Source: an uncultured Magnetococcales bacterium (GTDB lineage Bacteria; Pseudomonadota; Magnetococcia; Magnetococcales; Magnetaquicoccaceae). From it: a stretch of 7,857 nt of DNA. Location of the stretch: positions 1-7,857 of the forward strand of contig CAIWLA010000676.1 of NCBI GenBank assembly GCA_903913345.1. Reading direction: 5' to 3'. This document shows, in pieces, positions 6,604 through 7,857 of this stretch; the first letter of the stretch is position 1; each line of letters opens with the position of its first letter. A program made the translations under genes and the position numbers. The notes under the pieces were generated by a model. It made no database searches. It was not told where the DNA came from and saw only the letters and a program-made list of their open reading frames with translations.

Positions 6604-7065
6604 ATGCTTAAATTTTCCAGAAAACTGTTGTACGCAATTGAAGCGGTGGTTGACATCGCCTATAATTCTGGGGGGGAACCGGTGCAGATTCGCGATGTCA
6701 CCAGCCGTCAAGGCGTACCGCAACGTTACCTGGAACAGGTGATGCAGCGGTTGGTCAAGGCAGGCATCCTCAAGGGGGTGCGCGGTCCCAAGGGGGGCTA
6801 TTTGCTGGGCAAAGAGCGTTCCAAAATTTGCGTGGGTGATGTGGCCCGCGTGGTGATGGAGATGAACCTGGACGAAGAGTCCCCTGAGACCGAATCGACC
6901 ATTGCCGGTCCCATTGGCCAACTGATCGTCCAGCCCCTCTGGTTGGAATTTCAGGATGAAATTTTGCGCATGATGGACAAAATCACGGTGGAAGAGTTGA
7001 CAGCCCGTGCCTATCGCAAGGGGATCCCCAGTGAGGCCTACGACCGCATGACCTATGCCATTTGA
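6604..7065 (+). CDS. Rrf2-family transcriptional regulator without the IscR cysteine cluster
   Basis: This 153-residue DNA-binding regulator has a typical Rrf2 length and layout. The first helix is KFSRKLLYAIEAVVDIAY, and a winged helix-turn-helix follows (VQIRDVTSRQGVPQRYLEQV, residues 27-46). The wing is GVRGPKGGY at 58-66. Next comes the C-terminal dimerisation helix. The region that in IscR holds three Fe-S ligand cysteines reads MEMNLDEESPETEST here. The only cysteine in the protein is Cys76, so an IscR-type 2Fe-2S cluster is not expected. With an E1-like protein and cysteine synthase immediately downstream, a CymR-like role (control of cysteine supply, sometimes through contact with CysK) is a reasonable inference. 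AGGAAG at 6591-6596 lies 7 nt from the ATG. The gene's end overlaps the next start by 11 nt. Confidence 0.9.
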   Translation: MLKFSRKLLYAIEAVVDIAYNSGGEPVQIRDVTSRQGVPQRYLEQVMQRLVKAGILKGVRGPKGGYLLGKERSKICVGDVARVVMEMNLDEESPETESTIAGPIGQLIVQPLWLEFQDEILRMMDKITVEELTARAYRKGIPSEAYDRMTYAI

Positions 7066-7807
7066 CGACGGGCCAGGGGTTGCCAACGGTCAGGGGGTAT
7101 TGTTGCTCGGTGTGGGCGGGTTGGGATGCGCCGTTGCCCTGGCCCTGGTGACCGCCGGCGTTCGCCGTTTGGGTCTGGTGGACGATGATCAGGTGGCTCT
7201 CTCCAATTTGCACCGGCAAATTCTCTTCCGCACGACCGACACAGGCCGGGACAAGGTGGCCCAGGCCAGCCTGAGAATACGGGAAGCAGACCCCACCTGC
7301 CAGGTGGAACCGATGGTCCGACGGTTGGCAGAATGCGATGAGATTGCCGCCGTGGCGGCGGATTATGCCGTCGTCATCGACGGCTCAGACAATTTTGCCA
7401 CCCGCTTTGCAGCCAATGACGCCGCCGTCCGGTACCGTTTTCCCCTGGTGCATGGCGCGGCCACGGGGAGTCGGGGACAACTGTGTTCCATTGCACCGGG
7501 GGGGAAACCCTGTCTGCGCTGCCTCTTTGGCGGACCGCCCGCCCAGGCCGTCGCCACCTGTCGCCAGGAGGGGGTCTTCGGTCCCCTGGTCGGAGAGGTG
7601 GGGTGGCTGATGGCCATGGAGGCCATCAAGTGGTTGCACGGGATCGGACAACCGTTGATCGGTCAACTGCTGACCATCGACGCCTGGTCCGCCAGGCGGC
7701 GTCTGGTGCCCTTGATCATCCATCCCCATTGTACCATCTGCTCCGGGCAGACCCCTGCCATCGAGAGAGAAAAACCCATCAACGACTGCTTACGGGTATC
7801 GTCATGA
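7055..7807 (+). CDS. E1-like adenylyltransferase of the ThiF/MoeB/HesA family
   Basis: This 250-residue enzyme should adenylate the C-terminal Gly-Gly of a ubiquitin-like sulfur carrier protein (ThiS/MoaD/CysO type) as the first step of sulfur transfer. The nucleotide loop is GVGGLGC at 19-25. DDDQVALSNLHRQ supplies the ATP-site acidic and Arg residues, followed by GRDKVAQA. DGSDN at 109-113 holds the magnesium Asp, and a candidate thiol Cys169 precedes EGVFGPLVG. Zinc ligands are two CxxC pairs, CLRC (153-156) and CTIC (226-229). It starts almost at the nucleotide loop, missing the roughly 25-residue RYSRH-type N-terminal segment of usual MoeB/ThiF. A TGA at 7049-7051 rules out an upstream in-frame start. 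No clear ribosome site is seen, so translation probably depends on coupling to the Rrf2 gene. Placement before cysK suggests a role in cysteine or sulfur mobilisation. The exact partner is unknown. Confidence 0.88.
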   Translation: MPFDDGPGVANGQGVLLLGVGGLGCAVALALVTAGVRRLGLVDDDQVALSNLHRQILFRTTDTGRDKVAQASLRIREADPTCQVEPMVRRLAECDEIAAVAADYAVVIDGSDNFATRFAANDAAVRYRFPLVHGAATGSRGQLCSIAPGGKPCLRCLFGGPPAQAVATCRQEGVFGPLVGEVGWLMAMEAIKWLHGIGQPLIGQLLTIDAWSARRRLVPLIIHPHCTICSGQTPAIEREKPINDCLRVSS

Positions 7808-7857
7808 CCGGCATCGCCAAAGACATTACCGAAACCATTGGTCATACCCCACTGGTC
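7804..7857 (+). CDS. cysK: Cysteine synthase (O-acetylserine sulfhydrylase), N-terminal part, cut by the window end
   Basis: The ATG at 7804 overlaps the E1-like gene's stop in an ATGA junction. The 18 visible residues (MTGIAKDITETIGHTPLV) match the characteristic start of CysK, where an ITETIGxTPLV-type segment precedes the PLP-binding domain. The enzyme makes cysteine from O-acetylserine and sulfide. The catalytic Lys lies outside the window. CysK is favoured over CysM by the wording of the start, but the two cannot be separated with full certainty from this fragment. Confidence 0.85.
   Translation, partial: MTGIAKDITETIGHTPLV

Noticed and set aside
1..7857. CRISPR array, tRNA, rRNA, insertion sequence or attachment site
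   Set aside because: No regularly spaced repeats, no tRNA-like cloverleaf with CCA context, no transposase motifs and no terminal inverted repeats were seen on either strand.

Overview
The window is about 7.9 kb of protein-dense DNA with every credible gene on the + strand. There are seven complete genes, the tail of one and the head of another, and one possible 46-residue small ORF. The genome is GC-rich and Gram-negative in character: a periplasm-directed protein, a fused CoaBC, and a TPR-glycosyltransferase of proteobacterial type. A proteobacterium is likely. The TPR-glycosyltransferase and the GGGGCTTCGCCCC-type intergenic element remind me of magnetotactic cocci (Magnetococcia), but that is a guess from style and not a demonstrated assignment.

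Region 1 (1-1936) is probably accessory. The last 15 codons of an unidentified gene overlap, through a TGATG junction, a 582-residue OLD-like ATPase with an SMC/ABC-type nucleotide-binding domain and a C-terminal TOPRIM-like domain. This gene looks visibly more AT-rich than its neighbours. A second TGATG junction at its end could start a 46-residue basic peptide. This resembles part of a defence or DNA-processing cassette whose 5' part lies outside the window.

Region 2 (2049-3531) holds two overlapping genes that look like a split 'fused MFS/spermidine synthase'. The first encodes a six-helix membrane protein. The second encodes a Rossmann-fold spermidine-synthase-like domain that carries its own signal peptide. 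A cluster of small hairpins (3544-3604) separates them from Region 3 (3641-5134), a TPR protein fused to a GT9/OGT-like glycosyltransferase domain.

Region 4 (5203-6576) has a recognisable sigma70-type promoter followed by the housekeeping coenzyme A gene coaBC. Region 5 (6604 to the end) is a tightly packed sulfur-metabolism set: an Rrf2 regulator lacking the IscR cysteine cluster, an E1-like ThiF/MoeB/HesA adenylyltransferase, and the start of cysteine synthase (cysK). The genes overlap by 11 and 4 nt, so they are very likely co-transcribed and translationally coupled. The regulator may control cysteine or Fe-S supply in the manner of CymR or IscR.

The strongest candidates for something under-described are the OLD-like ATPase with its coupled small ORF, the split exported spermidine-synthase-like pair, and the Rrf2-E1-CysK cassette.
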